A DNA stretch of 64,000 bases from Duganella fentianensis (GTDB taxonomy: Bacteria; Pseudomonadota; Gammaproteobacteria; Burkholderiales; Burkholderiaceae_D), in NCBI RefSeq assembly GCF_009857835.1, contig NZ_WWCL01000001.1, positions 1,550,001-1,614,000 on the forward strand, written 5' to 3'. Each line of letters starts with the position of its first letter. Positions within the stretch are counted from its first letter, which is position 1. Position numbers and translations under genes: made by a program. Under the pieces are notes generated by a model. The model was not told the DNA's origin and made no database searches. It was given only the letters and a program-made list of their open reading frames with translations. Of the stretch, positions 26,166 to 33,989 are shown piece after piece.

Positions 26166-26657
26166 ATGACGTTATTCGATATTGTCCATCTGATTCAGGA
26201 ATCCGAGAGCAGCACGGCGCTGCGCGAATCGCAGTATGCATTTCCGCTGCTGGAGGCCTTGCACCTGCTGGGGCTAGCCGCGTCTTTCGGACTGATACTA
26301 CTGACGGACCTGCGCCTGACTGGCTTGCTGCTCAAGCGCATTCCGCTGGCTGACCTGCTGAACCAGCTGCGCTATTACATTTTCGCCGGTTTTGCTCTGA
26401 CCTTCATTACCGGCGGCCTGCTGTTCTGGGCCGAGGCCGAAACCCTGTACACCAATCTGCCGTTCTGGCTCAAGGTCGGCTGCATGGTGCTGGCCTGCCT
26501 GAATGCGCTGTACTTCGAACTGAAGTGGGGGCACCGTGCCAGCCAGTGGGCCAACGAAGCTGTGCTGCCGAGGGCTGCCACGCGCGCCGGCTGGATTTCG
26601 CTGAGCTTCTGGACGCTGGCGACAGTGTTTGGCCGCTCCATTCCCTATTACCTCTAA
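26166..26657 (+). CDS. DUF6644-like four-helix membrane protein (set B, first)
   Basis: A protein of 163 residues with four membrane helices. The signatures are 'EALHLLGLAASFGL', 'TDLRLTGLLLKR', 'GLLFWAEAETLYTN', 'LPFWLKVGCMVL' and C-terminal 'VFGRSIPYYL'. It corresponds to the first DUF6644-like gene of set A (13476) in length, order and C-terminus. GAGGTGAGG lies before the ATG, 12 bp after the previous gene. Confidence 0.82.
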   Translation: MTLFDIVHLIQESESSTALRESQYAFPLLEALHLLGLAASFGLILLTDLRLTGLLLKRIPLADLLNQLRYYIFAGFALTFITGGLLFWAEAETLYTNLPFWLKVGCMVLACLNALYFELKWGHRASQWANEAVLPRAATRAGWISLSFWTLATVFGRSIPYYL

Positions 26658-26678
26658 CTTTGGCAGGTCCTTTTGATT

Positions 26679-27152
26679 ATGACGTTTGTACATATCCTTG
26701 GCTGGGTTCAGGACAGCTACCTGATCACACAACTGCGTGGCGCTCACCATCTGGTGATAGAAATTACGGAGGTGCTGCATGTGTTGGGACTGGTGAGTTT
26801 TCTTGCCGTGCTGGTACTGGTAAATCTGCGCCTGCTGGGCCTAGGCCTGCGTGCGGTGCCGCATCCGCAAATCGCGGCAGCGGTGGCACCGCTGCTGTGG
26901 GGCGGGCTGGCGCTCACTGTCTTGACGGGCACCACGCTGTTCCTGTCTGGCCCGGTGCGATATTTCTACAACAGTGCGTTCGTGCCCAAGATGGCCTTGC
27001 TGGGACTGGCATTGCTGGTGCAGCTCACGCTGTACCGCAAGGTGACGCAGGCAGAGAAAGTGGCACCCTGGCTGGCGCAGGGCAGTGCCGTGCTATCGCT
27101 GTCGCTATGGTTGGGCGTGGGCCTGTTTGGCCGCGCCATCGGTTATGTTTAA
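26679..27152 (+). CDS. DUF6644-like four-helix membrane protein (set B, second)
   Basis: About 157 residues from the ATG at 26679; a TTG at 26673 with better-spaced AGG is an alternative. Helix motifs are 'TEVLHVLGLVSFLAV', 'VNLRLLGLGLR', 'NSAFVPKMALLGLAL' and terminal 'LFGRAIGYV'. It pairs with the preceding protein, as 12997 pairs with 13476. The fixed pairing suggests a heterodimeric membrane complex (inference). Confidence 0.8.
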   Translation: MTFVHILGWVQDSYLITQLRGAHHLVIEITEVLHVLGLVSFLAVLVLVNLRLLGLGLRAVPHPQIAAAVAPLLWGGLALTVLTGTTLFLSGPVRYFYNSAFVPKMALLGLALLVQLTLYRKVTQAEKVAPWLAQGSAVLSLSLWLGVGLFGRAIGYV

Positions 27153-27161
27153 AGGAAGATT

Positions 27162-27746
27162 ATGAAGTTAAAGGCAGTAACAACCCTGGCCGCCGTACTG
27201 GCGATTCCGGCTTTGCTGGGCGCTTGCAACAGACAGACTCCCACGGCGCTTCACCCCGATGCCTCGGTACAGGAAGTGATGGCCCATATAGTGGACCCGG
27301 CCGCTGATGCTATCTGGGGTGCGGTGCGAAGCGAGACTACCGCCCAGGGGCTGAAGGAATATCAGCCGAATACGGAAGCGGAATGGCTGGAAGTTCGTCA
27401 CCACACAGTCACGCTGGCCGAGGCGGCCAATCTGCTACTGGTGGAGGGCCGTGCGGTTAGTCACAGTAATCAGCTGGAAGACGCGCATGTGCCGGGTATC
27501 CTGACGGCAGAGCAGGTGCGTATTAAGATCGCAGCTGATCCCGTACGATTCGCTGCTGCGGCAAGGGCGCTGCAAGTGGCAGCGCAGGAAGCAACTGCGG
27601 CGGTGGATGCCAAGGCGGGGCAGCGCCTGATGGCGGCGGGCGAGAAGATTGACGCCGCCTGCGAGCATTGCCACCGGATCTACTGGTATCCGAATACGGA
27701 GCAGCCGAAATGGCCTGCTCCGATCAAGGCGGCGGCTAAACCTTGA
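27162..27746 (+). CDS. periplasmic c-type haem lipoprotein
   Basis: A protein of 194 residues. A lipoprotein signal ends in LLGAC. A helical domain carries a single haem motif C-E-H-C-H near the C-terminus ('IDAACEHCHRIYWYP'), the layout of cytochrome c'-like four-helix proteins. It would pass electrons to or from the DUF6644-like membrane pair encoded just upstream (inference). Its last 11 bases overlap the end of the convergent amidohydrolase gene. Confidence 0.82.
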   Translation: MKLKAVTTLAAVLAIPALLGACNRQTPTALHPDASVQEVMAHIVDPAADAIWGAVRSETTAQGLKEYQPNTEAEWLEVRHHTVTLAEAANLLLVEGRAVSHSNQLEDAHVPGILTAEQVRIKIAADPVRFAAAARALQVAAQEATAAVDAKAGQRLMAAGEKIDAACEHCHRIYWYPNTEQPKWPAPIKAAAKP

Positions 27747-28863
27747 TGCCTTTGCGTGCCAGTAGCTGGCGGCTGTTGTCGATGTAGATCTGCTGACGCT
27801 GTGCGGGCGTCAGCACCTGATCCAGCGTGGCGAGTCCCGCAGCGGAATCGCCACGATCTCCCCCTCCCACGCCATAGTCCGTACCGAACAGTATGCGGTC
27901 TGCACCCAGTTTATCGATCGCCAGTTTGACCCACTCGCCATTACGCGAATACGGGCCGGGATCAAGGTACAGGCGCCGTAGGCGGGCCAGCGGATCGGTC
28001 ACGCCTGCCTTGTGCGCAGCGGGCACCAGGGTGTCGATCAGATAGGGCAGGAAGCCACCCAGCATGATCACTTCCACGGAAACGTCGGGATAGGGATCAA
28101 GGAAATCCGTCAGGCCCAGCGTGATCGCTCCATTTGCCAGATGGCCGTTGCTGATGATGCTCCAGCGTGCGTACTCGGTATCGCGCGGGATTAGCACCGG
28201 CGGCTGGCCGGGCAGCAGGGCGCTGGCCGGTGCACGGTGGATGAAGAAATGGCTGCCCAGCTTCTGCGCTGCAGCGAACAGCGGTGCCAGCGTACGTGCG
28301 CTTTCCAGCGTGGCAAAGGCGTTCAGCGGCAATGAGCCGCCGATCAGTCCCAATTCCGTATGGGCGCGGCGCAGTTCCTGTGCAGCCCATTGGGGATCTG
28401 CGGCCGGTAACGCCGCCACGGCGAAGAATCGATCCGGATAGCGCTTGACCACGCTGGCCAGTTCGTCATTCACGGCACGGAACAGGGGGCGTAGCTGTTC
28501 CAGCGGCAGGGTCGCGTCGAAGCCTAGCGCCACCGTATGGGTAAGCAGCTGGCGGCCGATGCCCAACTGGTCCATGTGATGTAAGCGCGCTGCGATACTC
28601 GAAGCGCTGAAGGGCGAGGGTTTGCCGCCTGCGAATGAGGCGGTATCGAGATTTTCCATCAGGCTCACGCCATCGGCACCGTCAAACACACGGGGGGCGC
28701 TCTGACGCTGGCGCAGGAAGCTGATCTCGGCATGGGTAACAAAGTGCGCGTGCCAGTCCACCAGCACGCGCGGGTTTGCGCTGCTGGCACGGACTGCCGC
28801 CGGTAGACTGGCCACTACGGCCAGTGCACCGGCGCCGCGCAGAAAAGTGCGGCGATCCGTCAT
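27736..28863 (-). CDS. Tat-exported amidohydrolase (ACMSD-like metal-dependent hydrolase)
   Basis: A protein of 375 residues. A twin-arginine signal ('DRRTFLRGAGALAVV') precedes an amidohydrolase TIM barrel with the metal-binding 'DWHAHF' motif near residue 37, a further His-containing 'FFIHRAPASA', and 'ILFGTDYG' with the catalytic Asp. The family includes decarboxylases and hydrolases of aromatic acids. Export by Tat implies folding with metal before secretion. It starts 10 bp after the TonB receptor, so it probably acts on the imported ligand. Confidence 0.85.
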   Translation of the reverse strand: MTDRRTFLRGAGALAVVASLPAAVRASSANPRVLVDWHAHFVTHAEISFLRQRQSAPRVFDGADGVSLMENLDTASFAGGKPSPFSASSIAARLHHMDQLGIGRQLLTHTVALGFDATLPLEQLRPLFRAVNDELASVVKRYPDRFFAVAALPAADPQWAAQELRRAHTELGLIGGSLPLNAFATLESARTLAPLFAAAQKLGSHFFIHRAPASALLPGQPPVLIPRDTEYARWSIISNGHLANGAITLGLTDFLDPYPDVSVEVIMLGGFLPYLIDTLVPAAHKAGVTDPLARLRRLYLDPGPYSRNGEWVKLAIDKLGADRILFGTDYGVGGGDRGDSAAGLATLDQVLTPAQRQQIYIDNSRQLLARKGIKV

Positions 28864-28872
28864 GAATTTCCT

Positions 28873-31461
28873 TTATAGTTTGTAGCTCAGACCTGCATAC
28901 ACGAAGCGGCCGGAGGCGCCGTTTGGTGCGATGAAGGAGTACGGGTTGATACCGCTGGCGCGGTTATTGGTCAGGTATTTGTCCGGATAGCGGTTGAAGG
29001 CGTTCTGCACATTCAGATCCAGCTTCCAGTTTTTGCTGAGTGCATAGGCCACGCTGAAGTCCACGTAGGTCTCGGACGAGAATTCCTGATCGATATTGCC
29101 GTTGGGCGAAGCCACACCAGCCACGTCGCCCACGTTGTAGCGGTAGCGGCCGTAGCGCGTCACCGTACTGTCGGTGGTCCATGCACCGCTGGCGTAGCGT
29201 GCCCCCAGCACCACTTTGTTTTTTGGCGTGCCCGTTTCGGCATCGCGTACTTTGGCGTTGCTGACCGCGAGGATCTGGCTACCGCCGATACTGACGTAGC
29301 GGTGTACATTCGAGACACTGGTGTTGAGCAGGCTCAGTGCCGCGCTTAATTCCAGCTGGCCGCTGCCTGCGCTCAGGTGATGCTTGCCGATGATGTCCAG
29401 ACCGTCGGTACGGCTATCCCAGCCATTGGTGTAATAGGACGCCTGCGTGAAGCCAGGCAGGCCGGCCGCATTGAAGGCGCTGGTGACGGTGGCACCCTGC
29501 AGGGTTTCGGTCTGGATGATTACGTCACGTACTTTGAGGCGGTAGGCATCCACCGTCAGCGAGCTGGCATCGCTGGCACGCCAGACTGCGCCCAGCGAAT
29601 AGGTGCGCGACTTCTCCGGATCGAGCGCGCGGGCTCCAAAGGCGCTGGCGGCGGGATCGTCAGGACGGAACTGGCGCGTCTGGCCCGGCGTCAGCGTGCC
29701 GCTACCGGAATTCGACCAGTTGCTGGTGGTGCCCGTGCTCTGGAAGCCCAGTGCGGCCAGACTCGGCGCATGGAAGCCCGAGCTGACCGTGCCGCGCAGC
29801 GCGATTGCCGGCGTGAAGTCATAGCGGCTATTCAGTTTGAAATTGCTGGTGCCGCCGAAGTCCGAGTAGTGCTCGTAGCGGCCGGTGGCGCCGATCAGCC
29901 ATTGGCGGTTCAGGCGTGCATCCAGACCGGCATAGCCACCCGCTACATTGCGGGTGACTTCGGTAGCATCCTGCGGCTTGATGCCGGAAGTGGATGAACC
30001 GCTGATAGGAATACGGGTGGTGTCGCTGGCATAGGCGGTGCCGGGATACAGCGAGCCGACCGTTTTACCGGCCAGCGGGCCACCTGTGTAGCCTGCCACA
30101 TCGCCAAGGTCACCGGTGCGCCAGCGTTCATGACGCGCCAGCAGGCCAGCCGAGACATTCAGACCATCCTGCAGGCCATCGATGTTCAGTACATTGCTAT
30201 AGTCGGCGGTGAGGCTGGTGGTATCGCTTTTCCAGGAGCCCAGATAGAAGTGGGTCGGGCTGCTGGCGCCATACGAAGGATTGGCCGTGTTGTAGGTGTC
30301 GCGCGAGGTTTCGTTGCTGCCGTAGCTGACTGCTACATCGAACTGGCCGGCACGCTCGGCATCGAAGCGCACCCCGCCTACCACTGCCGCATCCTTGGCG
30401 TGGTAGCTCATCCACGGCTGGTAGCCATTCGGATACAGGCCCAGTACATCGTTTTCGCCCAGCTTGGTGCCATCGGTCACCGTCGTATTGCTGGTAATGG
30501 CCTTTACTACGCGCTCAGGATTGACCCAGTTATGCGAGTCCTTGTCCGAGTAATTGGCCCAGCCGTAAGCCACGGCTTTGGCGCTCAGTGGCAGTTCTGC
30601 ATTGGTGAGGGCGCTCCAGTTATTGCGCGATGCCTGCCCCCACTGGCCGTATTTCTTGTTGAAGCTGTCGTTACGCGGATCGCCGTTGGGGAATAGCTGG
30701 CGCCAGTCTGCTGCGCTGCGATCGACGTTGGTGTTCTTCAGGCGGTCGATGCTGAAGTTGGCAAAGCCATCCTGTCCCAGTTTGATGCCGGTCCAGCCGT
30801 TGACTGCCGTGGTGTGGCCGCCGCCATCGGAATAGCCGCCGCCATGGGCGGACAGTTCGCCCCCGCTGCCATTCTCGCGCAGCACGATGTTGATTACGCC
30901 GGCGATGGCATCTGAACCATATTGGGCAGCGGCGCCGTCACGCAGCACTTCGACCCGCAGTACAGCACTGAGCGGGATGGTATTGAGGTCGACCACGGTG
31001 GCGGCTGGCCATGGATCGGTGCCGGACAACTGGGCCGAAGCATTGCGGCGTTTGCCGTTCACCAGTACTAGCGTATAGGCGGGGCTGACACCGCGCAGGG
31101 AAGCGGAACGCACACCCTGGCCTTTGACGGCGTTCTGCCCTTGCGGGAAGTTGAACGAAGGGTGCAGCTTGGAGAGCGCCTGATTCAGCGATACGGCACC
31201 GGTCTCCTTGATTTGTTGCGGCGTGATCACATCGATAGGCGAGGAGCTGGTGAGGACGGTGGCATCGTGACGGATCGAGCCGAGTACTACCACGCTGTCG
31301 ACGATGGCGGAAACGCCATCGGCGCCGGCGGTGGTGCTCTGGTCACCGCTATCTGCCGAAGCAGGGAACTCGGCGGCAGTGGCGTGCAGGGGGATAGTGC
31401 TGCTGAAAGCCAGCGTTACCAGCGTGGCGATCACGGTACGACGGGGGAGAGATTTATTCAT
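28873..31461 (-). CDS. TonB-dependent receptor (set B)
   Basis: About 862 residues from the ATG at 31461, preceded by GGAA; an ATG at 31473 is possible. Signal peptide, plug ('SSPIDVITPQQIKETGAVSL', 'VEVLRDGAAAQYGSDAIAG') and barrel ending 'FVYAGLSYKL'. It is a relative of the set A receptor. It lies fourth in the operon DUF6152, two VERW-family proteins, receptor, amidohydrolase, all behind one sigma-54 promoter at 33717. The ligand is unknown. Confidence 0.92.
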   Translation of the reverse strand: MNKSLPRRTVIATLVTLAFSSTIPLHATAAEFPASADSGDQSTTAGADGVSAIVDSVVVLGSIRHDATVLTSSSPIDVITPQQIKETGAVSLNQALSKLHPSFNFPQGQNAVKGQGVRSASLRGVSPAYTLVLVNGKRRNASAQLSGTDPWPAATVVDLNTIPLSAVLRVEVLRDGAAAQYGSDAIAGVINIVLRENGSGGELSAHGGGYSDGGGHTTAVNGWTGIKLGQDGFANFSIDRLKNTNVDRSAADWRQLFPNGDPRNDSFNKKYGQWGQASRNNWSALTNAELPLSAKAVAYGWANYSDKDSHNWVNPERVVKAITSNTTVTDGTKLGENDVLGLYPNGYQPWMSYHAKDAAVVGGVRFDAERAGQFDVAVSYGSNETSRDTYNTANPSYGASSPTHFYLGSWKSDTTSLTADYSNVLNIDGLQDGLNVSAGLLARHERWRTGDLGDVAGYTGGPLAGKTVGSLYPGTAYASDTTRIPISGSSTSGIKPQDATEVTRNVAGGYAGLDARLNRQWLIGATGRYEHYSDFGGTSNFKLNSRYDFTPAIALRGTVSSGFHAPSLAALGFQSTGTTSNWSNSGSGTLTPGQTRQFRPDDPAASAFGARALDPEKSRTYSLGAVWRASDASSLTVDAYRLKVRDVIIQTETLQGATVTSAFNAAGLPGFTQASYYTNGWDSRTDGLDIIGKHHLSAGSGQLELSAALSLLNTSVSNVHRYVSIGGSQILAVSNAKVRDAETGTPKNKVVLGARYASGAWTTDSTVTRYGRYRYNVGDVAGVASPNGNIDQEFSSETYVDFSVAYALSKNWKLDLNVQNAFNRYPDKYLTNNRASGINPYSFIAPNGASGRFVYAGLSYKL

Positions 31462-31497
31462 CGGGTATTCCATTTCTAGGTTTTTTGCGGGCGAGAG

Positions 31498-32451
31498 TTA
31501 GCGCGGTGCCGGAGTGACAGCCACGTGGCCGAAGCCGATATTGTTTTCAGTGCAGATACGCTCGTCGCGCTCGATCACCTGCTGTTTGCCGGTCACATTG
31601 CTGGCGACTTCATAGTGCCAGCCGTCCACTGCATCTTTTTCGGTGCGACGTTTGGCCGGAATGGTGGCCGTCCATTTACGCGTGTAGACGGTTGGGTCAT
31701 CAAAGGTGGCAACATAGTTGTAGCGCTGGCCATCGTTGGAGAAGATGTAGCGTTCGGTGATGTGGACGTTTTCACTGGCGAATTCGCCGGTACGACCGAA
31801 CAGTGCCTTGCTATTGTTGTTGGTGACATCGACCACCAGCGTATTGCCTTCCCAGTGGCCGCGCGAGTCGGCATTCCACAGTTTGATATTGGCCGGCAGG
31901 TGAGGCTTGCCGTCGAGGTGGATGATGCGTGTGCCCGAATTGAACAGGAACACCACATAGCCGGGGAACTGGCGGATTTCGTAGCCGTGCCAGATGAAGG
32001 ACTTGGGCACACCAGCCGGTGCACAGCGTGCCAGCGGCTCGATGTATTGTGGCTGGGTAGGATTGTGGAAGTTCTTCAGAAAGTCTTCCTGTGCTGCCTT
32101 GGCCCACGGCTGGAATGGTACCTGCCCATCGGCCGGATCGGTCACGCGGCTCGGCGCGCGCTCCGAGCGTGGCCCCAGCGGCTTGCGCGGCGGCGCCGGG
32201 TCGCCTGGTATGCCGCCTTGCGGATCGGTCCAGTTGTTATGGTTGGCGACCGTGTTGGACCAGTGGCCTTCCACGTCGGGCTGCCCATCGGCCAGCCGTT
32301 TTCCGATCCATTTGCCTGATTCGACTGGGGTATAGCTAGGCTCGAAGCGGATCCGGTCAGTACCGGCCAGGGGCTTGGTTTTGTTTTGCTGGGCTTGTGC
32401 ATGGGGAGTGACGACCAGCAGCAGGGTGAGCGCAGTTGCGAGAGTTTTCAT
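31498..32451 (-). CDS. periplasmic protein of the WDGDTLVV/VERW family (set B, second)
   Basis: About 317 residues from the ATG at 32451 (AGGGA upstream); longer open frames have no signal peptide. The signal ends in AQAQ. Family motifs are 'LADGQPDVEGHW', 'GHWEGNTLVVDVTNNNSK', 'HITERYIFSN' and 'FDDPTVYTRKW'. It diverges more from the other three and has single extra Cys residues ('LARCAPAG', 'ERICTENN'). It starts 8 bp after the preceding gene. Function unknown. Confidence 0.72.
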   Translation of the reverse strand: MKTLATALTLLLVVTPHAQAQQNKTKPLAGTDRIRFEPSYTPVESGKWIGKRLADGQPDVEGHWSNTVANHNNWTDPQGGIPGDPAPPRKPLGPRSERAPSRVTDPADGQVPFQPWAKAAQEDFLKNFHNPTQPQYIEPLARCAPAGVPKSFIWHGYEIRQFPGYVVFLFNSGTRIIHLDGKPHLPANIKLWNADSRGHWEGNTLVVDVTNNNSKALFGRTGEFASENVHITERYIFSNDGQRYNYVATFDDPTVYTRKWTATIPAKRRTEKDAVDGWHYEVASNVTGKQQVIERDERICTENNIGFGHVAVTPAPR

Positions 32452-32459
32452 GGCGTTCC

Positions 32460-33245
32460 CTATGGTTGCTTGTGCGTCGCTTGTGCAGCGGAAGCTGGTG
32501 GTTTGGGCGGGTAGTATTGTTCGTATTCCAGCGTGTAGCGATAGTCTTCGATCAGCTGGAAATTCTTCTCGCGGTGGCGATGTAGAATCACGCTCAGATC
32601 CCATGGGCGGGCAAACACTTCCGGATCTTCTACGCGGGCACTGTATTCGATGGTGTTGGCATCGAGGTACTTCCAGCGTTCCACCACATGCAGCGCTTCG
32701 CTGTGGTAGTTGCCGGCGCGATCCAGCCAGGTCTCGTCGTTGAAGCCGGATACATCGACCACCAGTGTGTCGCCATCCCAGCGGCCGCGCGAATCACCCA
32801 GCCAGAACTGGTTACGGTCGCCGCCGGGGTGGTCGGTGCCATTGGTGTGGATGGTGCGCACCGAATGGCCGAACTGGTGTACCAGCGTCAGGTCGCGCTG
32901 GCGCTGGAAAATCTGGAACGGCTCGGGGTAGTAGATCCCGCGTGGCACGCCCAGCGTCCAGCCTTTCAGGCGTGGATCATCCTTGTCGCGATTGGCGAAG
33001 TTCTTCTTTTTCTGCTCCAGTGCTGCCGGCAGATAGGGCAGCACATTGCCGACCACCACGCCGGCGCTCGGTGGCGCATCAATGCGGGCAGCATGGGGTT
33101 CCAGATCGAATTCGGCGGCGCTGGTGGTCTGCCAGATGCCTGAAAAGTCCGGCCGGCCATTGGCCAGACGGGGAATCTTATCGGCGGCGAAGACGCAGCC
33201 GGTGAGCGCCGCCAGCAAGGTAAATAGTGTCAGGGATCGGATCAT
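32460..33245 (-). CDS. lipoprotein of the WDGDTLVV/VERW family (set B, first)
   Basis: A protein of 261 residues. A lipoprotein signal ends in LTGC. The motifs 'LANGRPDFSGIWQ', 'GRWDGDTLVVDVSGFNDETW', 'HVVERWKYLD' and 'VEDPEVFARPW' are the clearest of the four and gave the working family name. Membrane anchoring distinguishes it from the soluble paralogues. ATGA overlap with the DUF6152 gene before it shows translational coupling. Confidence 0.76.
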   Translation of the reverse strand: MIRSLTLFTLLAALTGCVFAADKIPRLANGRPDFSGIWQTTSAAEFDLEPHAARIDAPPSAGVVVGNVLPYLPAALEQKKKNFANRDKDDPRLKGWTLGVPRGIYYPEPFQIFQRQRDLTLVHQFGHSVRTIHTNGTDHPGGDRNQFWLGDSRGRWDGDTLVVDVSGFNDETWLDRAGNYHSEALHVVERWKYLDANTIEYSARVEDPEVFARPWDLSVILHRHREKNFQLIEDYRYTLEYEQYYPPKPPASAAQATHKQP

Positions 33246-33670
33246 GGACGCGGCGCCTCGGTAGTCGGGGCGTCCTGCGCGCCACCGGTCTGGATGGTGC
33301 GGCCATCGGCCAGCGTGACGAACACGCTATAGCCGAAGGCTTCACCGTTCTTGGAGCGGAAGCCGCGGATACGTACTGGCTGGCCGATTTTCAGATCGCT
33401 CTTGGCCAGACCTGCATTGGCCAGCGAATTCGGCGCACCGAATTCCACGCCCCAGTTAGTGACCTTGCCATCCGGTCCGGTGACATCGAAATACAGCCAG
33501 CTATGCGGATTGACCCACTTGGCTTTGGTGATGGTGCCACTCAGGTCGAGCGGCTGCTTGGCGTCGAACTCGGCGGCGAAGGCGTGGTGCGCCTGCGCCT
33601 GCGGCACGCTGATCAACGCTGCACTGCCGGCCGCTAGTGCGATGAGCCAGCGCGATAGATTCATTTTCAT
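33242..33670 (-). CDS. DUF6152-like periplasmic protein (set B)
   Basis: About 142 residues from the ATG at 33670 (GGAG eight bases upstream). A signal peptide ends in AQA, and mature 'HHAFAAEFDAKQPLDLSGTI', 'AKWVNPHSWLYFDV' and 'FVTLADGRTIQTGG' match the protein at 16907. In both, two His are exposed at the new N-terminus after cleavage. First gene of the set B operon. Confidence 0.85.
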   Translation of the reverse strand: MKMNLSRWLIALAAGSAALISVPQAQAHHAFAAEFDAKQPLDLSGTITKAKWVNPHSWLYFDVTGPDGKVTNWGVEFGAPNSLANAGLAKSDLKIGQPVRIRGFRSKNGEAFGYSVFVTLADGRTIQTGGAQDAPTTEAPRP

Positions 33671-33716
33671 TTTTGTTCTCCTGAAGGATAAATGGGGCTT
33701 GCATGCCGCTATGATT

Positions 33717-33732
33717 CGCAAGCCCTGTGCCA
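33717..33732 (-). promoter_or_regulatory. sigma-54 (-24/-12) promoter of the set B operon
   Basis: On the minus strand TGGCAC-N5-TTGCG, with GG and GC exactly ten bases apart, the best match to the consensus in the window. It is 47 bp before the DUF6152 start. Confidence 0.85.
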
Positions 33733-33819
33733 GCGTAGAGCGGTCGCGGGAAAATGAACTCAAGTGATTGTTTTCTTTAGAGAGTTTTGCGCTCGGCGCA
33801 AGAAGGCGCGCAGTCGCAT

Positions 33820-33866
33820 CTGCTGAAAAATCAGCAGTACTGTTGAGTAGGCAGCAGAACTGTTGA
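33820..33866. promoter_or_regulatory. tandem palindromes spaced 20 bp, probable enhancer sites
   Basis: CTGCTGA-AAAA-TCAGCAG (33820-33837), CTGTTGA-GTAG-GCAGCAG (33840-33857) and a half site CTGTTGA (33860-33866) begin every 20 bases, placing them on one DNA face. They lie about 90 bp upstream of the sigma-54 promoter, the usual distance for activator binding, and match the dyad at 25484. Confidence 0.7.
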
Positions 33867-33989
33867 TTTTGAACGCGCCCTTATTCCATAAGGCGTATAT
33901 AGGAATGCGAATGAAGTATTTATCGAATCTAAACAGGCGCACATAGAATCTGCCGTACTGCTCGTATTCATTTTCTGATTAGGCTACGC

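Noticed and set aside
26525-27307. 260-codon frame overlapping both DUF6644-like genes
   Set aside because: Out of frame with two conserved membrane proteins, Gly/Ala-rich, and without a start signal.
33900-33989. Fur box before the receptor at 33990
   Set aside because: The AT-rich stretch has too few matches to GATAATGATAATCATTATC to support a call.
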